NCBI GenBank assembly: GCA_016927595.1
Contig: JAFGMI010000022.1
Span: forward strand, 1 to 59,637
Direction: 5' to 3'
DNA from: Melioribacteraceae bacterium
GTDB taxonomy: Bacteria; Bacteroidota; Ignavibacteria; Ignavibacteriales; Melioribacteraceae
Length of the DNA stretch: 59,637 nt
Within the stretch, counting starts at the first letter, position 1. Each line of letters starts with the position of its first letter. The notes under the pieces are model-generated. The model was not told the origin of the DNA, did not search any database, and was given only the letters and a program-made list of their open reading frames with translations. Made by a program: the position numbers and the translations under genes. Below are positions 50,749 through 58,791 of this stretch, piece by piece.

Positions 50749-52701
50749 TTATTTTGCGTTTTTGATTTTCAAATACTTTTCTATAATTCCAGGATGATAA
50801 TTTGTCATGTCCAGTTCCACAACAGCCTCGGCATAATTCAACAGATAAGTTTCGTTAGACTCGTCAAGATTAAAGGCATCGATAAAATAATTAAGAGCAA
50901 TGTATTTTTTATTCATATTCCAGTAAGCAATTCCAATATTATTTCTGGCTCCCGCATTTTCAGGTTCGATAGATAAAATCATGTTAAATATCTCAATTGC
51001 TTTTTCATAATTCTCATTAGAGGCAAGTAATAATTCGCCGGCTTCAAGCAGTTTGTTAACAGAATTTTTTTCTTGTTCTGATATGATTACAGAATTATTT
51101 GCTGATCCTTCTTTATAAAAGTTATTTATACATTCACTGTAAATATTTTCACAGCTTTTGACCATTCTTCCTGGGTTACCATTAATTTGAACAATGGCTT
51201 CTTTACATCTTTTACCCAAAGACTTCCGTTTTTCATTATTACGCAGCAGGTCAGTTATTCTTTCTTTCATCATCTCAAAATTATTACGGGGAAGAATCAA
51301 CTCCGGAATATCGATTAAAATTCCGGCTGTTGTTTGATTGGAATAGTCATAATCACCCGTAAGTTTGCATTCAAAGGTCAGAATCGGTATAGAAAGCGAC
51401 ATGGTATCCATCATAACTATTCCGCCGCCCATGGGGTAAGTACTCAGTACAAGATCCGCCGAGGCTAAATAATTATAATAATTATAGATCCATCCCATCA
51501 GATGAATTCTGTTTTTTACTGAAAAATATCCTTCCAATTCATTCAGGAAAGGAATTTCCGCTTCCTTTGGACCAATAACCACATAGTCGAAATCGGGATT
51601 ATCAGTCAATAAACCAACAATGGTTTGCCAGTACTCCCTGTTTTGAAACTTCGGAAACCGTCCTACGCTCATCAGTATTTTCTGTCCCGGTAATACACCA
51701 AATGCATCTGGTTTAACAGTTACTACATTTTCCTTATTGGGCAATTCCACTTCCATATTGAATACACTCGTATCAACGGGTGATGCCATCTGAATTTGCT
51801 GAGGCCACGCAATTGCATGGTTGAACTTGTGCGAGATAGAAAACTCAAGTGCATTACCCAGAACTAAACCCAGGAGTACAGGAGCAGGTTTTAACAGTGA
51901 AACAAAGTAATGTTTAAAATCCGCCAAACCCTGTGTAGTAACCATTATATGAGGATTGAAACGATTGATTGAATGAGCAAGCGATATGAGCTTTTGGTCA
52001 ACTTCTTTTGCATTTGGTGCAGCAAAAACTTTCCAGCCATATGATTCAAGCAATTTTACATGCGCTTTACCGCCTTCAGAATTATTAACAACTGCCTCAC
52101 TTTCGGGAAAGTAGAACCGGATATCATATTTACTTTTATCATGATGCACGGCGAAATGCCTCATAACTTTCATCAGGGTACCATCCTTAATGGTACCGTC
52201 TTTAATCAGATAAGCAATTCGGATTTTACCTTCTTCCGGTTTCTCCGGCTTGTTTATAAATTTTACATTATAGCTATCAACAAGCCTGTCTGTAGCATTT
52301 AATATATCCTGATCGTATACATATTTATCTCTTTTTTCCAGTTTTACATAAGAATACAACCAATGTTCAAACAGTTTTGAAGCTATTTCAATATTACCGG
52401 CATCAGCCTCTTTTATATATAGTCTTTTTAATCCCTCTCTTACAGGTTCGGTATTCTTAAGGTTTTTATGTACTGTCATAAATAAATCGAATAATTCGCC
52501 GTTATAACCTGATAAACTAAAGGCTCTGGTTATGTACGATACGGCTTCCTCAAATTTTTTAACATAACAATATGCTTCAGCAATTTTAAAATTTGTCCGC
52601 CATCTCTTTTCAACCGAAGGGGTAAGCAGTATTTGCTGAATTTCGGATGCTGGAACATCTTCATTGTTAAGTATCCTGCTTAAGATTTTACTTTGGGTCA
52701 T
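50749..52701 (-). CDS. TPR-flanked GT-B glycosyltransferase (O-GlcNAc-transferase-like)
   Basis: The 650 residues have helical TPR-like repeats at about 1-110 and a clear TPR run at about 560-645 (ENYEKAIEIFNMILSIEPEN, then AGARNNIGIAYWNMNKKYIA). Between them is a GT-B fold (IRIAYLIKDGTIKDGTLMKV; LMSVGRFPKFQNREYWQTIV; DLVLSTYPMGGGIVMMDTMS). The last motif resembles the nucleotide-sugar site of GT41 (OGT/SPINDLY) and GT4 enzymes. A protein O-glycosylation role, probably on flagellin, is inferred. The donor sugar cannot be read from the sequence. Confidence 0.8.
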   Translation of the reverse strand: MTQSKILSRILNNEDVPASEIQQILLTPSVEKRWRTNFKIAEAYCYVKKFEEAVSYITRAFSLSGYNGELFDLFMTVHKNLKNTEPVREGLKRLYIKEADAGNIEIASKLFEHWLYSYVKLEKRDKYVYDQDILNATDRLVDSYNVKFINKPEKPEEGKIRIAYLIKDGTIKDGTLMKVMRHFAVHHDKSKYDIRFYFPESEAVVNNSEGGKAHVKLLESYGWKVFAAPNAKEVDQKLISLAHSINRFNPHIMVTTQGLADFKHYFVSLLKPAPVLLGLVLGNALEFSISHKFNHAIAWPQQIQMASPVDTSVFNMEVELPNKENVVTVKPDAFGVLPGQKILMSVGRFPKFQNREYWQTIVGLLTDNPDFDYVVIGPKEAEIPFLNELEGYFSVKNRIHLMGWIYNYYNYLASADLVLSTYPMGGGIVMMDTMSLSIPILTFECKLTGDYDYSNQTTAGILIDIPELILPRNNFEMMKERITDLLRNNEKRKSLGKRCKEAIVQINGNPGRMVKSCENIYSECINNFYKEGSANNSVIISEQEKNSVNKLLEAGELLLASNENYEKAIEIFNMILSIEPENAGARNNIGIAYWNMNKKYIALNYFIDAFNLDESNETYLLNYAEAVVELDMTNYHPGIIEKYLKIKNAK

Positions 52702-52708
52702 ATTCTAT

Positions 52709-53815
52709 TCATCTAAAATTTTTTATTGTATTTATTATCCTTTCCTGCTGCGATTCTTCCAGAAAGGGGCAGATAGGCAAACTTAGAGCCGTTTCGGAAA
52801 TTTTACTTGCAACAGGAAATGATTCATTACGTTCGAATTGTTGGATGTAAGCTTGTTGTTTGAAAGGCGGAACGGGATAGTGAATCATGTTTTGAATTCC
52901 ATTCCCGGTTAAATAGTTTTTTAATTCATCTCTTTCGTTCAATCTGATAACGAATAAGTGCCAGACTGATCTTACCTTATCTATTTCCTGCGGTAAGCTC
53001 AAGAAATCACAGGCACTTAACTCGTTGATATAATTCCTGGCCAGTGTTTGTCTTTTGTCATTCCATAAATCCAGGTATTTTAATTTAACACGTAAAATAG
53101 CTGCCTGAATTTCATCGAGTCTATTATTGTAACCAATCATATCATGAATGTATTTTTCATTTGATCCGTAATTTCTAAGAGCAAATATTTTGTCGATTAG
53201 TTCCTTGTCGTTGCTTACAATTGCGCCGCCGTCACCAAGCGCACCCAAATTTTTCGTTGGATAAAAACTAAAACCCGCAGCATCTCCGAGCGATCCGGTT
53301 TTCTTCTCATGGTATATCGCACCATGCGACTGTGCGGCATCCTCAATAACTATAATGTTATATTCAGCCGCTATAGATCTTATGGATTCCATATCCGCCG
53401 GCTGCCCGTATAAATGCACTGGTATTACTGCTTTCGTTTTATTTGTAATTTTTGATTTCAGCAATTCAGGATTTATGTTAAATGTGGCATCAGATACATC
53501 GACGGGAATTACAGTAGCGCCGACATATGATACTGCCAGCCAGGTAGCTATAAAGGTGTGGGCGGGAACGATTACTTCATCACCCTTGCCGATGTTATAT
53601 GCCCTCAGAATGAGGCTCAGTGCATCAAGCCCGTTGCTAACCCCCGAACAATACTCGGCGTTACAATAAGCAGCAAATTCTCTTTCAAAAGCCTCAACTT
53701 CTTCCCCTAAGATGAACTGACTTTTCGACACTACTTTTTGGAATGCATCGGTAATTTCTTCTTTCAGATATTCGTTAGCTGCTTTAATATTTGTAAATAG
53801 TATCGGCTCTGTCAT
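52709..53815 (-). CDS. DegT/DnrJ/EryC1 family sugar aminotransferase (QdtB/FdtB-like)
   Basis: The 368 residues are a PLP-dependent sugar aminotransferase. The PLP Lys lies near residue 188 ([20 protein letters not shown]). Other family motifs are [35 protein letters not shown], and [14 protein letters not shown]. Next to two ketoisomerase genes it should make the 3-amino sugar of a dTDP-3,6-dideoxyhexose (Qui3N or Fuc3N type). It overlaps the ketoisomerase gene by 4 bases. Confidence 0.92.
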   Translation of the reverse strand: MTEPILFTNIKAANEYLKEEITDAFQKVVSKSQFILGEEVEAFEREFAAYCNAEYCSGVSNGLDALSLILRAYNIGKGDEVIVPAHTFIATWLAVSYVGATVIPVDVSDATFNINPELLKSKITNKTKAVIPVHLYGQPADMESIRSIAAEYNIIVIEDAAQSHGAIYHEKKTGSLGDAAGFSFYPTKNLGALGDGGAIVSNDKELIDKIFALRNYGSNEKYIHDMIGYNNRLDEIQAAILRVKLKYLDLWNDKRQTLARNYINELSACDFLSLPQEIDKVRSVWHLFVIRLNERDELKNYLTGNGIQNMIHYPVPPFKQQAYIQQFERNESFPVASKISETALSLPICPFLEESQQERIINTIKNFR

Positions 53816-54246
53816 TCGGCACTCAATTTTTCTCTGAAAGAAATGTAATTATCATAATCCCGTATATATTCATTTTCATCGTAAGGTAATGAAGCGAGAA
53901 CAAGGCATATTCCGCCCGTACTGAAATTTACAATTTCGCGCCAGATTAACTGCGGGACATAGAGTCCTTCATAAGAACGATTAAGTTTTATGGTTTTTCG
54001 CTCTTTTCCATCATCAAGAATTACATCAAAACTTCCCGACGGACAAACAATAAACTGTTCCAGTTCTTTATGTGCATGTCCACCCCGGGTTTCGCCGCCC
54101 GGCACATCATATAAATAGTAAACACGCCTGATATCGAAGGGGATTTCCTCGCTGTTATGTACAGGTGTAAGATTGCCTTTGGGATTCTGTATCTTAGGTA
54201 ATTTAATGATCCGTGTATCGTTTATTGTGTTGATTTTATATTCCAT
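53812..54246 (-). CDS. dTDP-4-keto-6-deoxyglucose 3,4-ketoisomerase (FdtA/QdtA-like)
   Basis: The 144 residues are a small cupin with the family core [20 protein letters not shown], keeping both His of the HAH pair that is used in catalysis. It also has [19 protein letters not shown] and [20 protein letters not shown]. It converts dTDP-4-keto-6-deoxyglucose into the 3-keto sugar used by the aminotransferase next to it. FdtA and QdtA differ in stereochemistry, which I cannot resolve. Confidence 0.9.
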   Translation of the reverse strand: MEYKINTINDTRIIKLPKIQNPKGNLTPVHNSEEIPFDIRRVYYLYDVPGGETRGGHAHKELEQFIVCPSGSFDVILDDGKERKTIKLNRSYEGLYVPQLIWREIVNFSTGGICLVLASLPYDENEYIRDYDNYISFREKLSAE

Positions 54247-54643
54247 CTTTTAATTTTCTGAAATCTTCATAATGGTATATATAGTCATCTTTCTCATAAG
54301 ATCTTGAAACAAGGTAAAGCGCAACAGAATTAGTGGAAAAATTCGATAGTTCTCTCCAGTAAAGATTAGGTATATATAAACCGTAATACGATCTATTTAA
54401 CGTGTACGTAATTTTATTCATCCCGTCATCGACACTTACATCGAAACTGCCCGTTAATGCAACAATAAATTCTTCAAGTTGTTTTTTTGCATGACCGCCC
54501 CTGACTTCGCCGCCGGGGACATCATATATCCAGAATGCTCTCTTAATTTCAAAAGGAAGGTGATTTTCACTTTCAATATAAGTCAGATTTCCCCTGGGAT
54601 CATTAATCTTAGGAAGTTTGATTATTCTCGGTTCGTTTTTCAT
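54236..54643 (-). CDS. Second FdtA/QdtA-like cupin with an altered HAH motif
   Basis: The 135-residue paralogue of the next gene has PGGEVRGGHAKKQLEEFIVA, so the second His of HAH is Lys. The remaining layout (TGSFDVSVDDGMNKITYTLN; RSYYGLYIPNLYWRELSNFS) is kept. It overlaps its neighbour by 11 bases and is the first gene of the transcript. It may have a changed specificity, or act as a non-catalytic partner, since these enzymes are dimers. Confidence 0.85.
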   Translation of the reverse strand: MKNEPRIIKLPKINDPRGNLTYIESENHLPFEIKRAFWIYDVPGGEVRGGHAKKQLEEFIVALTGSFDVSVDDGMNKITYTLNRSYYGLYIPNLYWRELSNFSTNSVALYLVSRSYEKDDYIYHYEDFRKLKDGI

Positions 54644-54712
54644 CAGAATTATTTCAATTATTTATTTTTTATACGTAATAATTTCTTTTCACCTTTTGTG
54701 TGCATCTTTTCA

Positions 54713-54728
54713 AACAAATACTGAGCCA
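54713..54728 (-). promoter_or_regulatory. Possible sigma54 promoter for the sugar/glycosyltransferase operon
   Basis: The minus strand reads TGGCTC-AGTAT-TTGTT, five of six bases of the -24 box with exact spacing. The leader would be about 59 nt. It is weaker than the flgB element because the -12 half ends in TT. Confidence 0.35.
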
Positions 54729-54935
54729 AAGAATAAATTCTTACTTTTTTCATATTACTACAGGTTATGATCAGGTTAAATGTCGATTTTTTTTTGGAAA
54801 AGTCGTTTTCTTTGTGAGATTTTGCAGAATGGCAAGCATCAGAATGGTTATAATTGGCTAATATTATTCATCTGTATATTTTCGTGCTACCCTGATAATC
54901 ATAATATTATTAAAAAAGTAGAAATGAATAACTAA

Positions 54936-54983
54936 TTTATAAAGTGCTTAGTGGAACAAAAATTGTTGATTTGTAAAGTGTTT
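54936..54983. repeat. Direct repeats upstream of the MaoC-CitE operon
   Basis: TTTATAAAGTGCTT at 54936-54949 and TTTGTAAAGTGTTT at 54970-54983 match in 12 of 14 bases, 34 bases start to start, flanking the plus-strand sigma54-like element. They may be regulator sites. Confidence 0.5.
54952..54967 (+). promoter_or_regulatory. Possible sigma54 promoter for the MaoC-CitE operon
   Basis: The plus strand reads TGGAAC-AAAAA-TTGTT, five of six bases of the -24 box with exact spacing. Predicted start near 54978 gives a leader of about 91 nt. Confidence 0.35.
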
Positions 54984-55068
54984 TTGATTAATTACAATGC
55001 ATCGAGTGCGTATTTTCAACATTAGCCTCGTACAATTATAAAGATTTAACTATTAAAGGAAAATTTCA

Positions 55069-55536
55069 ATGCATGCAAACAAACTGGGCAGATATTTTGA
55101 GGAGTTTGAAAAAGGTGCTGTAATTGAGCATGAACTATCAAAAACAATTTTTGAAAGCGACAATAATTTATTCTGCTTACTGACAATGAATCCTAATCCT
55201 CTTCATACAAATGTGGAGTATGCTGAAAAAAACAATGATGGTAAAATTCTTGTTGTGGGAACTCTCGTATTCAGTCTGGTTGTCGGGATTTCTGTTACAG
55301 ATATAAGCGGTAAAGCAATTGCAAATCTCTGCTATGAAGATATTGTGCATAAAAATCCTGTTTATTTAAATGACACTATACACGCAAAATCGACAATACT
55401 CGAAATCAGAGAATCGAAAACAAAAAGGGATCGTGGAATTATATATGTGGAGACGAAAGCCTATAATCAGTATAATGTAGAAGTTATCAGCTTCAGACGA
55501 AAAGTATTAGTAAAAAAACGGGAATCAAATGAGTGA
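55069..55536 (+). CDS. MaoC-like (R)-specific enoyl-CoA hydratase/dehydratase
   Basis: The 155 residues form a single hotdog domain of the MaoC type. After GRYFEEFEKGAVIEHELSKT it has the NPLHTN segment (MNPNPLHTNVEYAEKN), the MaoC pattern NxxH close to the usual D-x5-H active site. Relatives hydrate or dehydrate acyl-CoA, for example mesaconyl-CoA hydratase. The ATG has AAAGGA upstream. It overlaps the next gene by 8 bases. The substrate is unknown; see the CitE-like neighbour. Confidence 0.88.
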   Translation: MHANKLGRYFEEFEKGAVIEHELSKTIFESDNNLFCLLTMNPNPLHTNVEYAEKNNDGKILVVGTLVFSLVVGISVTDISGKAIANLCYEDIVHKNPVYLNDTIHAKSTILEIRESKTKRDRGIIYVETKAYNQYNVEVISFRRKVLVKKRESNE

Positions 55537-56425
55537 TTATCTATTAAGAAGTTTAATGTTTGTGCCGGGGCATAATGAAAAGTTATTGGAAAGTGCTGCC
55601 AAATCCGATGCTGATGCACTTCTGCTTGATATTGAAGATTCGGTTCAACCGGTATCGAATAAAAAAATAGCGCGGGAAAAAATAATTAAATTTGTAACTG
55701 AGGGAAAATTCAACAATCATAAAGTTTTTCCGAGAGTAAATGACAGAGAGAGCGGTCATTTATTAAAAGATGTATATGAACTTTCCATCCCTGGTGTTGA
55801 TGGATTTATGTACCCGAAATCTCATAAGGGAGAGGATGTATATTTTTTTGATAAACTTTTAGAGACCATTGAATTTGAAAAAGGCATAACAAAAGGCACC
55901 TATAAAATTATTCCCTTAATAGAAACGGCAGCGGCAGTTTTAAACGCTCAGGAAATTTGTCAGGCATCTTCGCGTGTTATTGCAATAGCATACGGCTGTG
56001 AGGATTTTATTAACGATTTGAGGGGAATTCACGATCCGGAGTCTGCAAGTCTTTTTACTCCACGCGCCATAATAGCAATGGCAGCAAGAGCAAATAATGT
56101 GATTCCAATCGATACCGTTCATATAAAAGTGCATGATCTCGACGATCTCGAAAGAAACTTGAGGATTGCTAAAAATCTCGGCTTTGAAGGAATGCTTGTT
56201 TTACATCCGAAAGAAATTGAATACGTTCATAAATACTTTTCACCAAACAATAATGAAGTTGAAGCTGCTATCGAAATGTTAAATCTTTCCAGGGAAGCCG
56301 AAGTAAACGGCAAGGGAGTGGCTTATATTAATGGGAAATTTATCGGTCCGCCTATGGTACTGACAGCAAAGGAAGTTATCAGAAAAAATGAATTGATAAA
56401 AAGAAAGAAAGTAAGATATGAGTAA
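55529..56425 (+). CDS. CitE-like lyase (HpcH/HpaI aldolase family)
   Basis: The 298 residues match the citrate lyase beta/malyl-CoA lyase family: RSLMFVPGHNEKLLESAAKS, LLLDIEDSVQP (metal site), IETAAAVLNAQEI, AIAYGCEDFINDLRG (metal site) and GMLVLHPKEIEYVHKYF. Such enzymes join or split acyl-CoA and a 2-oxoacid such as glyoxylate. With the MaoC-like partner this is the pair used for malyl/mesaconyl-CoA type chemistry. The genes overlap on both sides (8 bases), so all three act together. Confidence 0.9.
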   Translation: MSDYLLRSLMFVPGHNEKLLESAAKSDADALLLDIEDSVQPVSNKKIAREKIIKFVTEGKFNNHKVFPRVNDRESGHLLKDVYELSIPGVDGFMYPKSHKGEDVYFFDKLLETIEFEKGITKGTYKIIPLIETAAAVLNAQEICQASSRVIAIAYGCEDFINDLRGIHDPESASLFTPRAIIAMAARANNVIPIDTVHIKVHDLDDLERNLRIAKNLGFEGMLVLHPKEIEYVHKYFSPNNNEVEAAIEMLNLSREAEVNGKGVAYINGKFIGPPMVLTAKEVIRKNELIKRKKVRYE

Positions 56426-57080
56426 AAAAGTTATTATTATTGGCGGAGAAGGCAACGGCGGTGTTGTTGCCTCATGTATTGAAGACAACATTGCGCGATT
56501 CAATGACGATGAGTACGAAGTAGCCGGATTCCTGAATGACCTTGAGAAAGGAAAGACAATAAACAATTATCCGGTTCTTGGTGGAACTGACGAGGCTTCG
56601 AAATTCGTGAATGATTTCTATTTTATATTTGCAATCCATATGATCGGCAGGAATATTCTTACCGAACAGGTTTTCAACAAACTGGAAATTCCAAAGGAAC
56701 GGTACGCAACAATTATTCATAAAACCGCTTTTGTAGCTTCAAATGCTATTTTAGAACCCGGAGTTTTCGTTATGTCTAATTGTTATGTGGGTCCGGCTGC
56801 TCATATCGGACAGTGTTCGCTTTTAATGGCTAATTCGCTTATCGGACACAATACAACGGTGGGCAAATTATGCCATTTTTCTGTGGGCTCCATAACAAGT
56901 TCTTATGTTAACATTGGAAATGTTTCGGATGTAACACTTGGAGCAAAAGTTCTGGAAAAGCGCAGGATCGGAAATTACGCGGTTGCCGGAGCAAACAGCT
57001 TAATTACAAGTGATATACAGGATAAAGAAATTCATATAGGCTCGCCTGCAAAATTCTTAAAGTATGTTCGTGAGGATTAA
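56418..57080 (+). CDS. Hexapeptide-repeat sugar acyltransferase (PglD/NeuD family)
   Basis: The 220 residues have an N-terminal Rossmann-like nucleotide-sugar domain (KKVIIIGGEGNGGVVASCIE) and a C-terminal left-handed beta-helix (SNCYVGPAAHIGQCSLLMAN, SLIGHNTTVGKLCHFSVGS), with a catalytic-type His in SLIGHNT. PglD enzymes acylate amino sugars on nucleotide carriers. Here the acyl donor may be the product of the MaoC-CitE pair. It is the last gene of the plus operon and converges on the formyltransferase gene. Confidence 0.88.
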   Translation: MSKKVIIIGGEGNGGVVASCIEDNIARFNDDEYEVAGFLNDLEKGKTINNYPVLGGTDEASKFVNDFYFIFAIHMIGRNILTEQVFNKLEIPKERYATIIHKTAFVASNAILEPGVFVMSNCYVGPAAHIGQCSLLMANSLIGHNTTVGKLCHFSVGSITSSYVNIGNVSDVTLGAKVLEKRRIGNYAVAGANSLITSDIQDKEIHIGSPAKFLKYVRED

Positions 57081-57148
57081 AAACTTCATTAATATTTTGA
57101 TACGTGAAATTAATTTGGTCGTAAAGATTTTTTTAGTCGGTTATAATT

Positions 57149-58108
57149 TCAACCCAGCATAGCATTCTCGGTAAGTTGTTTTTCCAGTGCCCAGATATCA
57201 CTCCAGACTTCAACATCATTCTCAGGAAGAACGGATTTCAGCCATACTGCTTCGTTATTGCCGACTTGCAGCAAAATGCCTTTTCCTTTTTCTATTTTTA
57301 TTATCGTCCCTGCTTTTTTATCATAATTTTGGTTTGATTTTTCCGCTGTCCACACAATCAGATTACCCAGTTTCGTTTTAAAGAATGCTCCCGGGTAAGG
57401 ATGAGTAAGTGCACGAACATAATTCATTATTTTATCAGCATCCCACTCAAATTCCATTTTACCGTCTTCCGGCTTTCTTTTATAGTAGCGTGTAGCTTTC
57501 ATGCCCGTTTGATTAATACTTTTATAACTGCCGTCCAGAATTTTAGGAAGAGTACGTTTTACCATTTTCAGGGCGGTTCTGTCGGCTTTCAAGTAAGCGG
57601 TTCTTATATCGTCTCTCGGTTCTAGTTCAAACGGTTCGAAATCCAGTATTTCGCCTGCATCAGTTTTCTCTTCCATAATAAACATCGTATTACCCCAGCT
57701 GCCACCGCCTTCTATCAATTTCCAATTCAGAATTGCGGCACCTCTCCCTTCGGGCAACGGAGCTGCGTGAATTCCGGCACAAAACAATTTAGGCACCTCA
57801 AGTACTTCCTTCTTCCAGATCTGCGACCAGCCTGACTGCAGAATTACATCAGGTTCGCGGTTTCGTATCCATTCAATTGATTGGGAGTCATTTATGTTAT
57901 CAATATATATTATATCGTCAGGTCTTCTCAATTTAAAATCAAACATCGGGGCAAAGTTCGATCTGTTAAAAAACTTTTCCGGTTTGAGATTAACGACACC
58001 CGCAAGCTCAACTTCCTGCATTGATTCTAAAAGCACATTAATTTTTTCCGTCATCGGAGTTGTCCCGATGGAAACCACACGAAGTTTATCACTATTCATT
58101 TTCTGCAT
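57149..58108 (-). CDS. Formyltransferase-fold protein (methionyl-tRNA/sugar formyltransferase family)
   Basis: The 319 residues (from the ATG at 58108; the frame extends to 58144 inside the PIG-L gene) have a Formyl_trans_N domain: GIHAAPLPEGRGAAILNWKL and the Asp of IMEEKTDAGEILDFEPF. A C-terminal domain follows. The catalytic triad of this fold is Asn-His-Asp, but the Asn of NxH is Gly here (GIH). It may use a different mechanism or be inactive. With the deacetylase it could change an N-acyl group on a sugar. Sugar N-formylation is inference. Confidence 0.82.
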   Translation of the reverse strand: MQKMNSDKLRVVSIGTTPMTEKINVLLESMQEVELAGVVNLKPEKFFNRSNFAPMFDFKLRRPDDIIYIDNINDSQSIEWIRNREPDVILQSGWSQIWKKEVLEVPKLFCAGIHAAPLPEGRGAAILNWKLIEGGGSWGNTMFIMEEKTDAGEILDFEPFELEPRDDIRTAYLKADRTALKMVKRTLPKILDGSYKSINQTGMKATRYYKRKPEDGKMEFEWDADKIMNYVRALTHPYPGAFFKTKLGNLIVWTAEKSNQNYDKKAGTIIKIEKGKGILLQVGNNEAVWLKSVLPENDVEVWSDIWALEKQLTENAMLG

Positions 58109-58109
58109 G

Positions 58110-58781
58110 TTATAACTTATTCTTTGAAAAAAGCCCAAGCTCATGAGAATCTACAAGTCTTGTAACCATGAAAGCCTCGGCGTAATCATGTCCGCACTGA
58201 TACCCCCAGAATCGCTCCCGGTCAAATATTTCCCTCTGCCATCTATTCTTGCGGTACTCCCATTCTGTCTCATGAATTGACAGGAATTTTTCTTTTTGTT
58301 TATATTCTTCAGCCGTAAAGCCCCAGAAATATTGAGGGGTAAAAACTTTTATATTATCGAAGTATGAATTGCTCTGATACTGCAGGAGGTTTCGCACGCG
58401 TCTGAATGCAACTCTCGAAATTTCCCATGATGCAACGTGATCGGTGTTATGATCGCCGAACCAATGTGTAAAAACAAGGTCTATTTTTTCATCTCTCACT
58501 ATTGTTTCAAGTTCCTGCATTACTTTCTGGTCATATACCATTTTCTGATTGGGAAGCGGTGATGTGTGTTTATGGATAATGCCCAGTTTTTCGAAAGCTG
58601 AATTTCCTTCAAGCAACGCAATCTGTTTCTGGCGTTCGTGATTATCTTCTTCGACAATATAATCTGAAGCTGTTAAAACCGCTCCGAAGACTCTGGCACC
58701 GCGCTGCTGAAGTCGCTTAATACTTAATCCGCAACCTATTTCTATGTCGTCCCAGTGTGCACCGACTGCAAGAACATTCAT
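58110..58781 (-). CDS. PIG-L/LmbE family deacetylase
   Basis: The 223 residues start with the family metal motif VGAHWDDIEIGCG (AHxDDxE) and hold the second metal site HWFGDHNTDHVASWE. PIG-L enzymes remove N-acetyl groups from GlcNAc-type sugars and related compounds. It lies 10 bases from the methyltransferase and abuts the formyltransferase gene. Together they look like a sugar re-acylation set; the substrate is not known. Confidence 0.9.
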   Translation of the reverse strand: MNVLAVGAHWDDIEIGCGLSIKRLQQRGARVFGAVLTASDYIVEEDNHERQKQIALLEGNSAFEKLGIIHKHTSPLPNQKMVYDQKVMQELETIVRDEKIDLVFTHWFGDHNTDHVASWEISRVAFRRVRNLLQYQSNSYFDNIKVFTPQYFWGFTAEEYKQKEKFLSIHETEWEYRKNRWQREIFDRERFWGYQCGHDYAEAFMVTRLVDSHELGLFSKNKL

Positions 58782-58791
58782 TTACTTATCC

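Larger units (their letters stand above)
54644..55068. other. Divergent intergenic region (425 bases)
   Basis: This is the only stretch over 300 bases without a gene. It separates the divergent sugar-biosynthesis (minus) and MaoC-CitE (plus) operons. It is AT-rich and holds two sigma54-like elements (54713-54728 minus; 54952-54967 plus) and a pair of 14-base direct repeats. No ORF with a ribosome site or RNA gene is seen. Confidence 0.75.

Noticed and set aside
57081-57148. Bidirectional terminator between the converging operons
   Set aside because: A T-run is present but I find no convincing stem next to it.
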